DNA of 64,000 nucleotides from positions 62,001 through 126,000 of the forward strand of contig JAKSYS010000084.1 of NCBI GenBank assembly GCA_022925895.1, written 5' to 3'. The notes under the pieces were generated by a model that made no database searches, was not told where the DNA came from, and saw only the letters and a list, made by a program, of their open reading frames with translations. Made by a program: the position numbers and the translations under genes. The stretch comes from Fragilaria crotonensis (taxonomy: Eukaryota > Bacillariophyta > Fragilariophyceae > Fragilariales > Fragilariaceae). Below are positions 9,675-22,266 of the stretch, one piece after another; positions within the stretch are counted from its first letter, which is position 1, and each line of letters starts with the position of its first letter.

Positions 9675-12600
9675 CTAATACGTCCATGATCCGAACAGAT
9701 GGTTCCGTGTCGTCATCGGCAAACGCTTGGTAAAGCAATCTGCAATATTATCATGAGTGCGAATGTGTGCGAGTGAGATGACACCAGCCGCGACTGACCA
9801 TCGGCAGTGGTGATATGCTACCGAAGAATGTTTCTTATTCAACGTCGACTCAACATTCGTCGTATTCTTAACGACGCTTTCGTTATCACAGAATACGTGT
9901 GTAGGTTCACCGCGTGGGAGTGGGACGCCAAAACAACGTAACTTGAAGCGCAGATGCTCAATTGCCTCGAGACATGCCTTGAGCGCAATAAATTCAGCAG
10001 AGAAGGTGCTCGTCTCTACGGTATGTTGTTGCTTGCTATACCACACGATGGGAGCTCGGTTGATGAATACGACATACCCAGAATGCGAACGCCTGGTTAC
10101 TTTATTGGCCGCATGTGAGGCATCGACGAATGCCGTAGTAGTCACACTTCTCCCTCTTGGAACAGGTATCCGATGAGGTAACAATTCCTCGGCATCGCGA
10201 TACATTTCGGCAAAATCTTCTTTATTCGTGCGGAAGTCCCCATAGTCAATACGTGGCAACTCCGGAGACATATAGAGCGTAAGCTTCGGGTGCTTTTTAA
10301 GAAACGCGAATATGTGCAACGCCTGTTCCATGTGTCCTTCTCGCGGACTTGCTTGGTATTGTGACAGGAGGGAAACTTCAAGCAATATGTCAACTCGGCC
10401 AATCTCGGTGGCCCATCTTAACACACCAATCAACTCCTGGAAGTACGTCACATCCTCTTCATTCAATTCGTCCGTTATATCCATCTCAGGCGAGAAAGTG
10501 ATGTTCATAGGCGTATCAATATTTGTTGTCGGCAACCTTCTACCCGCTCTCTTGATTGCCTCTTTGACATTCTTGACAGCAGCCTTTACGTAGTCTTGAC
10601 TGGTAATCGTCCAACATTGGATTCCGTTGATAGACTTCTTCTGGAGCTTGGCGCCAAGGTAAAACTCGGGTGTTTCAATCTTTCCATTTTTGAATTTAAA
10701 CGTACCCTGTATCTCCTCGAGAATTGCGCGGGGATCACACGATACAGAAAGTATGTCATCCACATACATTAATACATACTCATAGTAGGATTCACCATCG
10801 GCCTTTGTTGCCGCTCTCAACCATACGTCTGGATCGGCCATTGATGACTGAAAGCCCATCGAGGCCAGCTTCTCGGCCATGTAGGACCGAAAACTAAAAC
10901 TTGCTGACTTCAGGCCATATAATGCCTTGACGACTAGGAACACCTTTCCTTCTTCTGATCCAAACTCTGGTCCAGCGACCATCCAACACTTTTCCTTATT
11001 GGGGGCGGTTAAAAATGCATTTTGAACGTCAGCGCCCAATATGTTGAGGTCATTCAAAGCTGCAATCGTCAATAAGATGCGGACAGAGTCACGCGAAACA
11101 ACAGTGCTATATGTCACCGACGCTGGTGCGCCCGTCTTGTGTCCGTCAGCGCAATATCGCGCCTTTCGTCGAAAGTTCTCGCCGAGTTTGACATCAAAAA
11201 CAAGGTGACCAGTGATCTGCGTGTATCCAATTAATGTGCTTGGATCTCCATCAAATTCTTCAAATGCAATCCTGACGTTCTGCATCTCCAGTTTGATGGC
11301 GTCCAACCATAATGTGTTGCCATTTTCCTTGTCGATCTCCATTGCTTCCCTGATATTCTTGGGAATTCGTATCCCATATTTGTGAGTCCGTGCCCAATAT
11401 TTTGACTTCACCTTTTGCAAGATTCTCTTCTGTTTCCTCAGCACGTATGGTACCCACCATGCAAACGCTGGTTCGTCTTCAATCTTATTCTCTTTTGCGT
11501 ATATCGCTAGCTCAACCGGATAAGAATCTTTCAAATCCTTCATAGATACCCAATCGCTGGAGCCATCGCACCACTCAACAAGGAGTTCCCAGCCACGCGT
11601 TGTGGTCTTACGTCGACTGACGCCATAAGAATTAACATAAGTCCCCTGACCTTTGGGAATGGCCTCGGGCAACACTCGATAGTCAATGATTCCTGACAGC
11701 ATCATCTGCCGTCGTCCTTCCTCGTCAACCTGGGCTATCAGATTCTCCGCTATCAGATTGGCCGTCAATTCCTCGACGTGTCCATCCACGTATTCGACTT
11801 CATACTTCCGAGAGTCTAGCAATGGATTGGAATGGGCTGTACCAACTGGTGTGCCATCTTCATCGCGTACACGTTTACGCACGGTCGCATGCACTAGCTC
11901 GCCTTCAGCACCTCTAGTCATTGCCATTTCCATGCCAACATATGGATCGGAAGTGACCTCCGTATTCTTGGCAAACTCCTCGTCTGCATGCTTCAATTGA
12001 GCGTCATCAATAACACGAGTGAAATCGTCGTAGAACGATGAGTCTTCGTTTTCAGGATCAATCACATGACTCGGATGCACGTCGCGCAGAGTCCTAGTCA
12101 GGTCGGCAGACGGCGTCTCAAATACAGATTGTAAACGTTCCTCGTAGTGGGCCATTCGCTTCTGCATTTCGTCCGTTGTTTTCTCGTCGTTCGTCATCCG
12201 TTGTACTGTCGTTGCAGAGATGGGAATGCCACTCTCTGGCAGCAGCCAATACGACATGAGTCTCCCAACGCGGTGAGACACCCCAAGCCATCGCGCTACT
12301 TCCACTGCTCCAAGTCCTGCGTCCCCCTTGAAAAGGACCCAATCATAGAAGTCAAAGTCCACATATTCTGAGATATCGGGAGTGTCGCCAGTGATAATTT
12401 CTAACGGTGTCCGCCCTTGGGCGTACTTTGACATGTTTGCACAAACATTATCAGTCTCGCACACCCAGGCAAAGCCGTAGTCCCATAGGCGCGGAGGCAC
12501 TTTCTTCTTGAGCATCAATCGATACCACCTTTTCTTTATCTCATGTATCCCCTGTTCCGCTGGATTCTCGTTCGGTCTCCTCGGTCCAGACACGTGATAC

Positions 12601-13760
12601 TTGATCTCGTAACGGCGGATGGCGTCCATGAAGCGCGTTTTTGGTCCAGTCTGAACCGACGCTCCATCAAAAGTAAGACGCTCTGGGGTTCCATAATCAC
12701 TTATGAATTGGGTTAGTGCGTCCCCCACGCTATTGCCGTCTACCTTTTGTAATGGGTAGCAGGCTTTGAATCCACACTTGTGGGAAAACACTTGCGAGCC
12801 GACATTGCCTCGCAACGACTTGACCTTGCCATATGCCGTGTCGGTTGCGAATTTTCCATTCAATCGCTTCACTGAGAATACTCGATCTGCCCGGTATCGA
12901 CGGCTGATAGGAAGGATAGCTGACCTTACTCCCCTTTGCGTCGTTACTTTCAGTGTTCGTTGAGCACGAGGGATACTAATCCCGAACTTTTCAGCCAATG
13001 AATGAGCAGTGACCTTGACGTGTCGCTCTTCGCTCACGAACGTGCGACGTCCTGGGGCATCGGTATGGTCGTACACGGTATCGACTTGTGCATTCACTCG
13101 TTGCTGTTTTGCGTTGAGTCGTTCGTTAAGCCGTACAAGCGACGGATCAATTGAATCCAACATGGCATCGTCCGAATTTGCATCGGCATATTCGTACCGA
13201 TCCTCGAATGTTGAATCAACAGTTGCAATCTGACGTTTCCATGGTGGATGAACTGTACTTCCGCCTTGATGCGCAGCTTGTAACATGGCAACATCGCTGG
13301 GGTTCCAAGGCGAAGCGCTAGTCATCTGGACGTGCTCGCAGGTCTCTAATTCCAACGACGTTGGCACACGAGTCGTGAACAAGAGTTTCGTGCCGACAGT
13401 GCGAAGAGGAATGTGCAAGTCGTTGTTGACTTCGAGATAAAGGCCGTGCTTGGTCAAAGGGGTTGTCCCAAAATGGGATCCCATAAGCACGAACCTGGTT
13501 GGGATTGATCAGTGTGTGATCGAGCTTCGCGCCGTAATAGAGGGCTTCGTTAAACACCAAGATGTACGTTTTCCCAGTGACCGCATCGTCGTAAGCAGTG
13601 GCACCCGAGACGATCGGCACGTTTTCGATGGGCTGGATACTGGTGTCGTATGAATAGACATCGGCAGTTCTGAACGTGGGGTTGAGAACAACGAAGTTGC
13701 GACCTAGACAACATGTGTCAGCGTTAGTGTCACACTCGTTCTCAGCTGTCGTGTTGGCTG
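9675..13760 (-). pseudogene. pol: Pol region of Copia element B
   Basis: Protease centre CDTNADTCCLG near 13730. Integrase core with TDTAYGKV, TFDGAS and ENPAEQGIHEIK. Integrase tail with KYEVEYVDG. Chromo-like segment GWELLVEWCDGSSDWVSM. Reverse transcriptase with ADVQNAFL and LMYVDDILSVS. RNase H with FVDASHAANK, FCDNESVVKN and NIADCFTK. The reading from integrase through RNase H is long and open (over 1,200 codons). About one break overall. Very similar to element C Pol. Confidence 0.9.
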
Positions 13761-13840
13761 GTGGATCCGCCCAAGACTTCGTTCCGGTTGTCTGGAGATG
13801 TCGAGTAGTGTGGACAGCAGCGGTACGACGAGCGTCCCGA

Positions 13841-15379
13841 TTACGCTTGTTCGTTGCGTCCGCCCATAATGTTCGTACCCGTTGTTATCTGACTGACTTG
13901 TGACCGGACTGAAACCGTGTCAGTTGGCGGTTGTGCCGTCGAACCGGTTTGTTGTTGCAACTCCTGAATTTGACTGCGAAGCTCTTGTATTTCGCTGCGA
14001 CTACTGCTACGTCCGCGATTTTGATTGTAGGCAGTCCGCTCTCGTTTCAACGTATCGCGGTCTTCCTGCTTCATCTTCATGTAAACGTGCCCTGGGAAGT
14101 TGAAGGAGGCGTGGTATTCGATTTGAGTACCATCAGTGAGCGTGATCATTCGGCTATCATTTCTTTGCCGTCCGCCACGTCCTCGTCCTCCCTGTCGTCC
14201 GCCTCTTCCTCCGCGTCCGAAACCGGCTCGTCCTCTAGATCCGCGCCCGCCAGTCGAAACCTCGTTTACCTGTCGTCTGGCACGGTTTTGGACGACTCCC
14301 ATTTGGGGCGGGTGCTTCTGGTTGACCATGTTGCGGAAGAGAGACAAAGACTGTTCGTACGTGATCGACATTGGAACACGCGACAACTCTATCTCTAGTT
14401 GCGCCTTCGTGGGCGTCAAGAAATCGGCCTTGATTTTGTCTACCAACATCCGGATTTTCATAGAATCCGAATGGACAATCCGACCTTCCCTTTTGACGTA
14501 TGCATTGAATGCCCGAGTGAGTCGCTTCTCGAACTCGGACCACCACATATGTGGTGGTTTTTCACCTCCATAAAAGAGTGTCTTGAGGACTTCGTCAGCC
14601 TCACGAATGTCGATGGCATGAATTCCAACTCCCTCATAATGCTCCACTAATCGTTTGAATGCCTCACGTCCATCATTGGGGCGTGTCAATCCCTGTATCT
14701 TTGCTTCGGCAGTATCATTGCCAGTAACAAAGTTGAGCAAGAACGTATGCACCTGGACCGTGTCAATGGCATATGCGTTGCCTGCCAAGGGTGCGGATGC
14801 AACGTAGTCGTCCAAGAAGTCTTCATTGGCAGTTTCGCGGTCCGCCTCATCTTTTTCTCTACAGACGTATTTGAGTGGGATACCGTCACGACCAGGAATG
14901 GAGCGGAGGTAATTGAGGAATGTTGGTTTCCAATCCTCCCATTTGGTTGCTTCTTTAAACTTCTCAGGTTTTGCGGCCTCGGACAAAGTCTTCGAGTCAT
15001 TTAAGAACTTCTCATGAGTCCTATAACGGCGAATAAGGTCACCAACAAGCTCAATGATGGGAAAGGGCGATCCAGTCGGATCGCGTCCAAGGCGCAACTC
15101 GTCGCGTGTCCACTGGACAAAGGCTTTGATATTTTTGCGAATTCCTGGACGGATACGAATCTGTCCCTGTGCAACGGTCAAATCGGAGTATGTCTTAAAG
15201 TGTTCATCTAGCTCCTTGAAAGTGATGTCCAAGCACGAAGTGAATTGGTCACCAAAAATGTCCGAAGCAAGGCGCTGTGCCTGCGTTTCGTCCATGAAGA
15301 GGCCGTCGTGGTCTACTCCGCAGGTGACCATAGCATCTACAACGGTGAAACCGTCGAACATCATCATGTCGTCAGCCAT
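13841..15379 (-). CDS. gag: Gag of Copia element B
   Basis: 512 codons from ATG at 15379. N-terminal helical module (MVTCGVDHDGLFMDETQAQR), capsid-like helical body with KWEDWKPTFLNYLRSIPG and MWWSEFEKRLTRAFNAYV, then an RGG-box (GRGGRGGRQGGRGRGGRQ). A segment DGTQIEYHASFNFPGHVYMK and a coiled-coil tail follow. No zinc knuckle is seen, so the RGG box probably takes the RNA-binding role. It looks whole. Confidence 0.88.
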   Translation of the reverse strand: MADDMMMFDGFTVVDAMVTCGVDHDGLFMDETQAQRLASDIFGDQFTSCLDITFKELDEHFKTYSDLTVAQGQIRIRPGIRKNIKAFVQWTRDELRLGRDPTGSPFPIIELVGDLIRRYRTHEKFLNDSKTLSEAAKPEKFKEATKWEDWKPTFLNYLRSIPGRDGIPLKYVCREKDEADRETANEDFLDDYVASAPLAGNAYAIDTVQVHTFLLNFVTGNDTAEAKIQGLTRPNDGREAFKRLVEHYEGVGIHAIDIREADEVLKTLFYGGEKPPHMWWSEFEKRLTRAFNAYVKREGRIVHSDSMKIRMLVDKIKADFLTPTKAQLEIELSRVPMSITYEQSLSLFRNMVNQKHPPQMGVVQNRARRQVNEVSTGGRGSRGRAGFGRGGRGGRQGGRGRGGRQRNDSRMITLTDGTQIEYHASFNFPGHVYMKMKQEDRDTLKRERTAYNQNRGRSSSRSEIQELRSQIQELQQQTGSTAQPPTDTVSVRSQVSQITTGTNIMGGRNEQA

Positions 15380-15611
15380 GCTTATGCAGTTCGCTGTAAT
15401 ATTGAAGGAACGGATAAGACCGTGTCAGATCATCGTCATCGTATAGATTCGTTCGTACCAACCTGCGAGGTGGCCGACTCTCATGACCGAAGTCAGAGTA
15501 TGCAATGCCGAAGCACGTGTAGCCATGACCGAAGTCAGGATTAGCAATGCCTTTCAGCACGCTGTCTTAACGCTCATAGCGATCATTGTTATGCCGTCTT
15601 TGTTTACGTCT

Positions 15612-15625
15612 TGGGTCTGATAAAC
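15612..15625 (-). promoter_or_regulatory. Primer-binding site of element B
   Basis: GTTTATCAGACCCA on the minus strand, adjoining the 5' LTR. Confidence 0.8.
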
Positions 15626-15804
15626 CAAGTAAAAAGAGCCATCGTAACTTACAAGTGATAAAAAGATTAACGAAAGCTCAAAAGTAAAAACTATAAGTTC
15701 GTAGATTATCCAGAAGTAGTATACATACATTCAGGCGCGTCATCGCTTCGTCGTCATCGGAATATTCTTGTGGCATACTGTTTTACTGTAGTACTATTTA
15801 CTTG
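15626..15804 (-). repeat. 5' LTR of element B
   Basis: 179 bp, identical by eye to 9451-9629. Flanked by ATTC. Confidence 0.93.
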
Positions 15805-15907
15805 ATTCGTCACAGGTTATAATCCTAATTATTTTTACCAAATCGAGTCGAGTCTGGACTCAGTCCAGACTGAGTCCGGACTGAACCAATAAAATAACCC
15901 GAGTTAT
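15805..15907 (+). other. LINE remnant and left border of the composite insertion
   Basis: 15809-15829 continues LINE ORF1 (VTGYNPNY). From about 15830 the sequence changes and holds overlapping palindromes around GAGTCTGGACTC and AGTCCGGACT (15848-15885). TTAT at 15904-15907 is the left target duplication of element C. Confidence 0.5.
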
Positions 15908-16094
15908 CAAGTAAAAGTAGTCATGATAACACTTACAATAGAAAAGGAAAGGTACAATAGAAAAGAAACCTAAAGCTAAAAATTGTGAATAGTTTACGGG
16001 GCTACATACATCACCCATCGAACATCCTCCATGATCACTTTACCAGTTACTCGGCTAACGTCATCGTGCGTGCTAACTCACCCGGATTTACTTG
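15908..16094 (-). repeat. 3' LTR of element C
   Basis: 187 bp, identical by eye to 22080-22266. Confidence 0.93.
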
Positions 16095-16100
16095 GTCCCC
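16095..16100 (-). promoter_or_regulatory. GGGGAC tract of element C
   Basis: Minus-strand GGGGAC beside the 3' LTR. Confidence 0.6.
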
Positions 16101-16185
16101 TCGGATACTGAGCTACGTGTGGACGTAGTACAGAATCCGTAACAATCTCCGTTATATGATCAACTGATGTCGTTTGTCGTTATCG

Positions 16186-19100
16186 TTAATACGTCCAGGC
16201 CCCAAAGAGGTGATTCCGTGTTTGAGATGGCAGGCGTTTCGTGAAACAATCGGCAATATTGTCGTGCGTACTTATATGCGTCATCGTGATGATGCCGGCT
16301 GCAACCGACCATCGACAATGGTGGTAAGCAACAGATGAATGTTTCTTGTTTAACGTAGACTCGACATTCGTCGTATTCTTCACGACGCTCTCGTTGTCAC
16401 AAAAAACATAAGTTGGCTCACCCTTTGGCATGGGAATCCCAAAGCAGCGCAGTTTGAAGCGTAAATGCTCCACTGCTTCCAAGCATGCCTTCAAGGCAAT
16501 GAATTCGGATGAAAATGTACTCGTCTCCACCGTTTGTTGCCTTTACTGTACCAAACAATCGGTGCTCGATTCAAGAATATGACGTATCCCGTATGCGAAC
16601 GTCTCGTCTTTTATTTGCTGCATGCGAGGCATCGACAAAAGCAGTCATGACCAAACTCCGCCCGCGAGGCAAAGGCATTCGATGGGGCAAAGTCTCTTCT
16701 GCGTCACGGTAAAACTCGGCGAAGTCTTCTTTCTGTGTCCGAAAACTGCCGTAGTCCATGTTCGGTAATTCTGGTGACAAGTAAAGGGTAATCTTTGGAT
16801 GCTTGCGTAAGAAGGCAAAGATATGTAGCAGTTGCTCCAAGTGACCCTCTCTTGGATTCGCCTGATATTGTGATAACAGTGAAACTTCGAGCAAGATATC
16901 AACCCTGCCAATCTCGGTCGCCCAACGCAAGACGCCAATCAATTCTTGGTAGAAGGTTACGTCATCATCTGAAAGTTCTTCGGTCACGTCGAGCTCGGGA
17001 ATATAAGTAATGTTCATCGGAGTATCAATGTTTGCAGTCGGAAGACGCCGTCGAGTGCCCTTTAACGCTTCTTCAACATTCTTGACAGCCGCCTTGACGT
17101 ACTCTTGACTTGTTATCGTCCAACATGCCTTTCCATTGATCGATTTTGATTGCAGTTTAGCACCGAGATAGTAATCGGGCGCTTCAATTTTATCATTCTT
17201 AAGCTTAAATGTCCTTTGAACTTCTTCTAGAATCGGTCTCGCGTTACAAGACATGGCCAATATGTCATCGACATACATCAAGACGTACTCGTAGTACTGC
17301 TCACCGTCCCCTTTCGTTGCAGCTCGTAACCACACATCGGGGTCTGCCATTGATGACTGAAAACCCATGTCAGACAACTTCTCCGCCATGTAGGAGCGAA
17401 AACTGAAGCTTGCTGACTTGAGCCCGTAGAGTGCTTTAACAACTAGAAAGGTCTTTCCTTCCTCGGTCCCAAATTCAGGACCTGCAATCATCCAGCACTT
17501 TTCCTTGTTTGGAGCCGTGAGGAAAGCATTTTGCACATCCGCTCCTAAGACGTCAAGCTCATTCAATGCTGCGATTAGCAGTAATATTCGTACCGAGTCT
17601 CTAGCAACCACAGTACTGTAAGTGACAGATGCTGGCGCTCCTGTCTTATGTCCATCTGCACAAAACCTCGCCTTCCGCCTGAAGTTCTCACCCAGCTTTA
17701 CATCAAATACAAGGTGACCCGTGATCTGAGTATATCCGATCAATGTATTGGGATCGCCATCAAATTCTTCAAAGGCGACTCGAACATTCCTCATCTCAAC
17801 CGGATTGCATCCATCCAAAGAGTATTACCTGCTTCTCGATCTATTTCTATGGCTTCCTTAATGTTCTTCGGTATTCGAATACCATATTTGTGTGTGGGAC
17901 CAATACTTGGTCTTCACTTTCTGTAGTATGCGCTTCTGCTTCTTCAGCACAAATGGCACCCACCAAGCGAATGCAGGCTCGTCGGCAATCTTGTGATTCG
18001 TTGCGTATATTGCAAGTTCGACAGGGTAGGATTCTTTAAGGTCTTTTAGCTCAACCCAATCGGTGGACCCGTCCTTCCATTCCACTAAGATTTGCCACCC
18101 TCTGGTCGTTACCTTTCGTCTCTTCACACCATATGCATTTTCATAAGTCCCCTTGGACTGGGGGATGGCATCGGGCAATACGCGATGGTCAATGATCTCA
18201 CTTAACATCATCTGTCTTCGGCCTTCATCGTCAACTTGGGATAGGATGTTTTCTGCAATGATATTCGCCGTCAACTCTTCATTTGAACCGTCGGCGTACT
18301 CGACCAAATACTTCCTTGAATCGAGGAGTGGGTTTGAGTTGGCCCTTCCGACGGGATTTCCTTTAATATCCATCAACCTTCGCTTAACGGTAGCGTGCAC
18401 AACTTCGCCCTCACCGCCGCGTGCCATGGCCAACTTCATGCCGACATAATTATCGCCCGAAACTTCTGCGACGGGTCGGTCGTCAGCATGTAGAAGTGAC
18501 GCATCGTCAATGGTCCTCATAAACTCCTCGAAGAATTCGGGGTCCTCGTTTTCGGGATCAATGACCTTACTCTGATCCACGTCATGCAACCCGTTAGCAA
18601 TGGTGGCTGCTGGCAGCTCGAATATCACCTTAAGCTTGTCTTCGTATCGTTTCATTCGGCTTTGCATCTCATCCGTGCACCGCTCGTCGTTGGTCATCCG
18701 TTGTACCGTCGTCGCGGATATCGGGATTCCACTCTCTGGGAGGATCCAATATGACATCAGTCTCCCTACCCTGTGCGACACTCCCAGCCATCGGGCAAGT
18801 TCGACCTCTCCGAGTCCAGCATTGCTCCGGTACAGGACCCAATCATAAAATTCGAAATCTAAATATTCCGATATATCAGGGGTTTCTCCTGTTATGATCT
18901 CCAGTGGGGTACGGCCATCGGCATACTTAGATAGGTTCGCGCATATATTTTCAATCTCACAGGCCCATGTGAAGCCATAGTCCCACAGTCGTAGTGGCAC
19001 CTTTTTCTTAAGCATGATACGATACCACCGCTTCTTCACCTCATGTATACTCTGCTCGGCAGGATTTTCGTTCGGCCTCCGAGGTCCCGATACGTGATAC

Positions 19101-21847
19101 TTAATCTCGTATTTCCGTATCGCTTGCATGAACTTCGTCTTCGGTCCCGTATGGACGGCAGCTCCATCAAAAGTCAGGTGTTCCGGCGCGCCAAAATCAC
19201 TCACAAACTGTGTGAGTGTGTCACCGACGTGGTTGCCATCCACCCTTTGGATGGGATATGCAGCTTTGAAGCCACATTTGTGGGAGTATAATTGTGAACC
19301 AACATTATTTCGCAATGAACGTATCTTCCCATACGCCGTGTCAGTGGCAAACTTTCCATTTAGTCGTTTGATTCCAAATAACCTGTCGGCTCGATATCTC
19401 CTGCTGAGAGGCAGAATGGCGGATCGAACACCTCGTTGTGTCGTGACTCTCAGTGTTCGTTGTGCACGAAGTGGGCCGATGCCGAAGCGTTCAGCCAGCA
19501 ATTCGGCCGAGACTTTGGCATGTCGTTCGTCACTCACGAAAGTGCGACGAGCGGGTACTTCGGTTTGTTCATAAACCGTCTCAATTTGCGAAAGTTGATA
19601 TCGTTCGACCGGGACAAGGGACGGATTAATCTCGTGTAGTAGAGCTTCGTCCGAAGTTGGGTCCAGATATTCATATCTGGTGTCACTAGCAAGAAGGGAG
19701 AATGACTCGCGACGTCGTTTCCACGGTCTCTGTCCGCCTTGATCCGTTGCTTGGACCATGACAACGTCGGATGGGTTCCAAGGGTGTGAACTCGTCACTT
19801 GGATGTGTTGGCAATCGCGTAGCTCGTTAGAAGTAGGCACGCGAGTGGTGAATCCAACCTTGGTCCCATAAGCACGTAAGGGAATGGTGAGGTCTGCTTG
19901 GACCTCGATCGACAAGTCATGAGCCGGGTCGTAAGGGTTATCCCACAGGGGTATACCATATGATCGTATCTGATTAGGATTAATGAGGGAATGATCAAGT
20001 TTCTCACCGTAATATAAACTTTCATTGAATACGAGAATGAAGGTGTCCCCTGTCGTAACGTCGTCGTAAGCCGTAGCCGCCGTTACGATCGGTACGTTCT
20101 CAATTGGCTGTATGGACGTGTCATATGCGTACACGTCGGCCGTTCGATACGTTGACTGAAGGACAATGAAATTTTTACCTAGACAGCAGGTGTCTGCATT
20201 GGTGTCGAGTTCATTGTCAGCATTCGTGTTTTCTGGGGGGTCAGACCATGGCCGCTCGCTAGTGGATGCTGCAATTGACGCTTTCACGTGGCGTTTGGTC
20301 ACAACAGCAGCTGCTCGTCGGTTATTGGCCTGCTCGTTCCTTCCGCCCATAATGGAGTGGTTCGTGGTCATCTGGCTGACGTGCGATCGGTTCGATACAG
20401 ATACCGTATCAGTAGGCGGCTGCTGTGTGCCTGTAACTGATTGCAACTCTTGAATTTGGGATCGCAACTCCTGAATTTCGGTAGTGCGTGAGCTCCGCCC
20501 ATTCCTCTCGTTATAAGCGGCACGTTCCCGTTTCAGGGTGTCGCGGTCTTCTTGTTTCATCTTAAGGTAGACGTGTCGGGGAAAGTTGAAGGACGCATGA
20601 TATTCGATTTGTGTGCCGTCAGTTAACGTAATCATGCGACTATCAGTACGGGTTTTGGTTCCGCGACCACCGCGTCCACCATGTCGTCCACCACGTCCTC
20701 CGCGCCCATGTCCGCCTCGACCACTACTCCTACCCCTACCGGTCGTCACTTCATTGATGTTGCGGCGCGTTCGATTGTGAGTTGCATTCATCTGAGGCGG
20801 GTGTTTCTGGTTCACCATGTTGCGAAAGAGTGCCAAAGCCTGATCGTACGTGACCGACATTGGTGTTCTGGACAATTCAATTTCCAACTGTGCTTTGGTT
20901 GGAGTCAAGAAGTCAGCCTTAATCTTGTCGATGAGCATCCGAATTTTCATAGAGTCGGAATGCACGATACGACCTTCTCGTTTGACATAGGCGTTAAACG
21001 CGCGAGTAAGCCTTTTCTCGAATTCAGACCACCACATGTGTGGAGGTTTCTCTCCGGCATAAAACAAACTCTTGATAACTTCGTCTGCCTCACGAATATC
21101 AATCGCATGTATTCCAACGCCTTCGTAATGCTCAACTAGACGTTTGAATGCATCCCGTCCATCGTTGGGGCGTGGGAGCCCTTGAATCTTGGCCTCAGCT
21201 GTATCGTTGCCCGAGACAAAGTTCACCAGAAATGTGTGAACTTGTACGGTGTCAATCGCATATGAGTCCCCTTCCAACGGTGCCATCATGACGTAATCAT
21301 CTAAGAAGTCATCGTTGGGAGTGGGATCAGCCTCATCTCTCTCACGACACATATACTTCAATGGGACACCGTCACGCCCGGGGATGGATCGAATGTAGTT
21401 AAGGAATGTTGGTTTCCAGTCTTCCCATTTCGTGGTTTCCTTGAACTTTTCGGGCTTGGCTGCCTCGGACAATGTCTTGGCATCGGTTGTGAACTTCTCA
21501 TGAGTCTTGTAACGCCGAATGAGATCGCTGACCAAATGCACTGGGAAAGGTGTCATGCTTGGATCACGTCCCAAACGTATCTCGTCACGTGTCCACTGGA
21601 CAAATGCCTTAATGTTTTTACGTGGACCGGGGCGAAGGCGAATTTGTCCTTGGGCGACGGTTAAGTCGGAGTATGTCTTGAAATGGTCATCCAATTCCTT
21701 GAATGTGATATCCATGCAGGACGCAAAGCGATTGTCAAAGATGTCATCGGCAATACGTTGGGCTTGCGTCTCGTCCATGAAGAGGGCTACGTCGTCAATG
21801 CCACATGCAAGCATTGCATCATGGACGGTCATAATGATATCAGCCAT
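16186..21847 (-). pseudogene. gag-pol: Gag-Pol region of Copia element C
   Basis: A long open reading from ATG at 21847 carries Gag (helical module MLACGIDDVALFMDETQAQR, capsid-like body, RGG box GRGGRGGRHGGRGGRG), protease (LDTNADTCCLG), integrase (TDTAYGKI, TFDGAA, ENPAEQSIHEVK) and the chromo-like segment (GWQILVEWKDGSTDWVEL) in one frame. The reverse transcriptase (LMYVDDILAMS) and RNase H (FCDNESVVKN, NIADCFTK) follow. Unlike element A, gag and pol share a frame here. About two breaks in the downstream half. Confidence 0.9.
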
Positions 21848-22065
21848 AATCTAATAAATGATCATCAAATTGTGTAAGTTGTTAGGCTTGTCGTCGTCTC
21901 GTTATCATTCCTACCACACATAGCGGTCATTTCGTCGCATGACCGAAGCCAGGACTATGCAGTGCCGAAGCACGCTTTCATTTCACATGACCGAAGTCAG
22001 GAATTCGAATGCCGAAGCAGAGCCATCTGATTCCTCCGATGTTTTCCAATCGGTTCTTTCATCGT

Positions 22066-22079
22066 TGGGTCTGATAAAC
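22066..22079 (-). promoter_or_regulatory. Primer-binding site of element C
   Basis: GTTTATCAGACCCA on the minus strand, adjoining the 5' LTR. Confidence 0.8.
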
Positions 22080-22266
22080 CAAGTAAAAGTAGTCATGATA
22101 ACACTTACAATAGAAAAGGAAAGGTACAATAGAAAAGAAACCTAAAGCTAAAAATTGTGAATAGTTTACGGGGCTACATACATCACCCATCGAACATCCT
22201 CCATGATCACTTTACCAGTTACTCGGCTAACGTCATCGTGCGTGCTAACTCACCCGGATTTACTTG
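22080..22266 (-). repeat. 5' LTR of element C
   Basis: 187 bp, identical by eye to 15908-16094. Confidence 0.93.

Larger units (their letters stand above)
9451..15804 (-). mobile_element. Copia LTR retrotransposon B (CoDi-like), near-complete
   Basis: Minus-strand element of 6,354 bp. LTRs at 9451-9629 and 15626-15804 are 179 bp and identical by eye. LTR ends are inverted repeats CAAGTAAA...TTTACTTG instead of TG...CA. Target duplication ATTC at 9447-9450 and 15805-15808. Contains gag, pol, a short leader (15380-15611) and the shared primer-binding site and GGGGAC tract. Close relative of element C by LTR ends and protein. Very young; nearly whole, with one or two breaks. It interrupts a LINE ORF1. 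Confidence 0.93.
15908..22266 (-). mobile_element. Copia LTR retrotransposon C (CoDi-like)
   Basis: Minus-strand element of 6,359 bp. LTRs at 15908-16094 and 22080-22266 are 187 bp and identical by eye. Ends are CAAGTAAA...TTTACTTG, as in element B, though the LTR interiors differ. Target duplication TTAT (15904-15907, 22267-22270). Leader 21848-22065. Very young by LTR identity, but its coding region has about two breaks in the reverse transcriptase and RNase H part. Confidence 0.93.
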
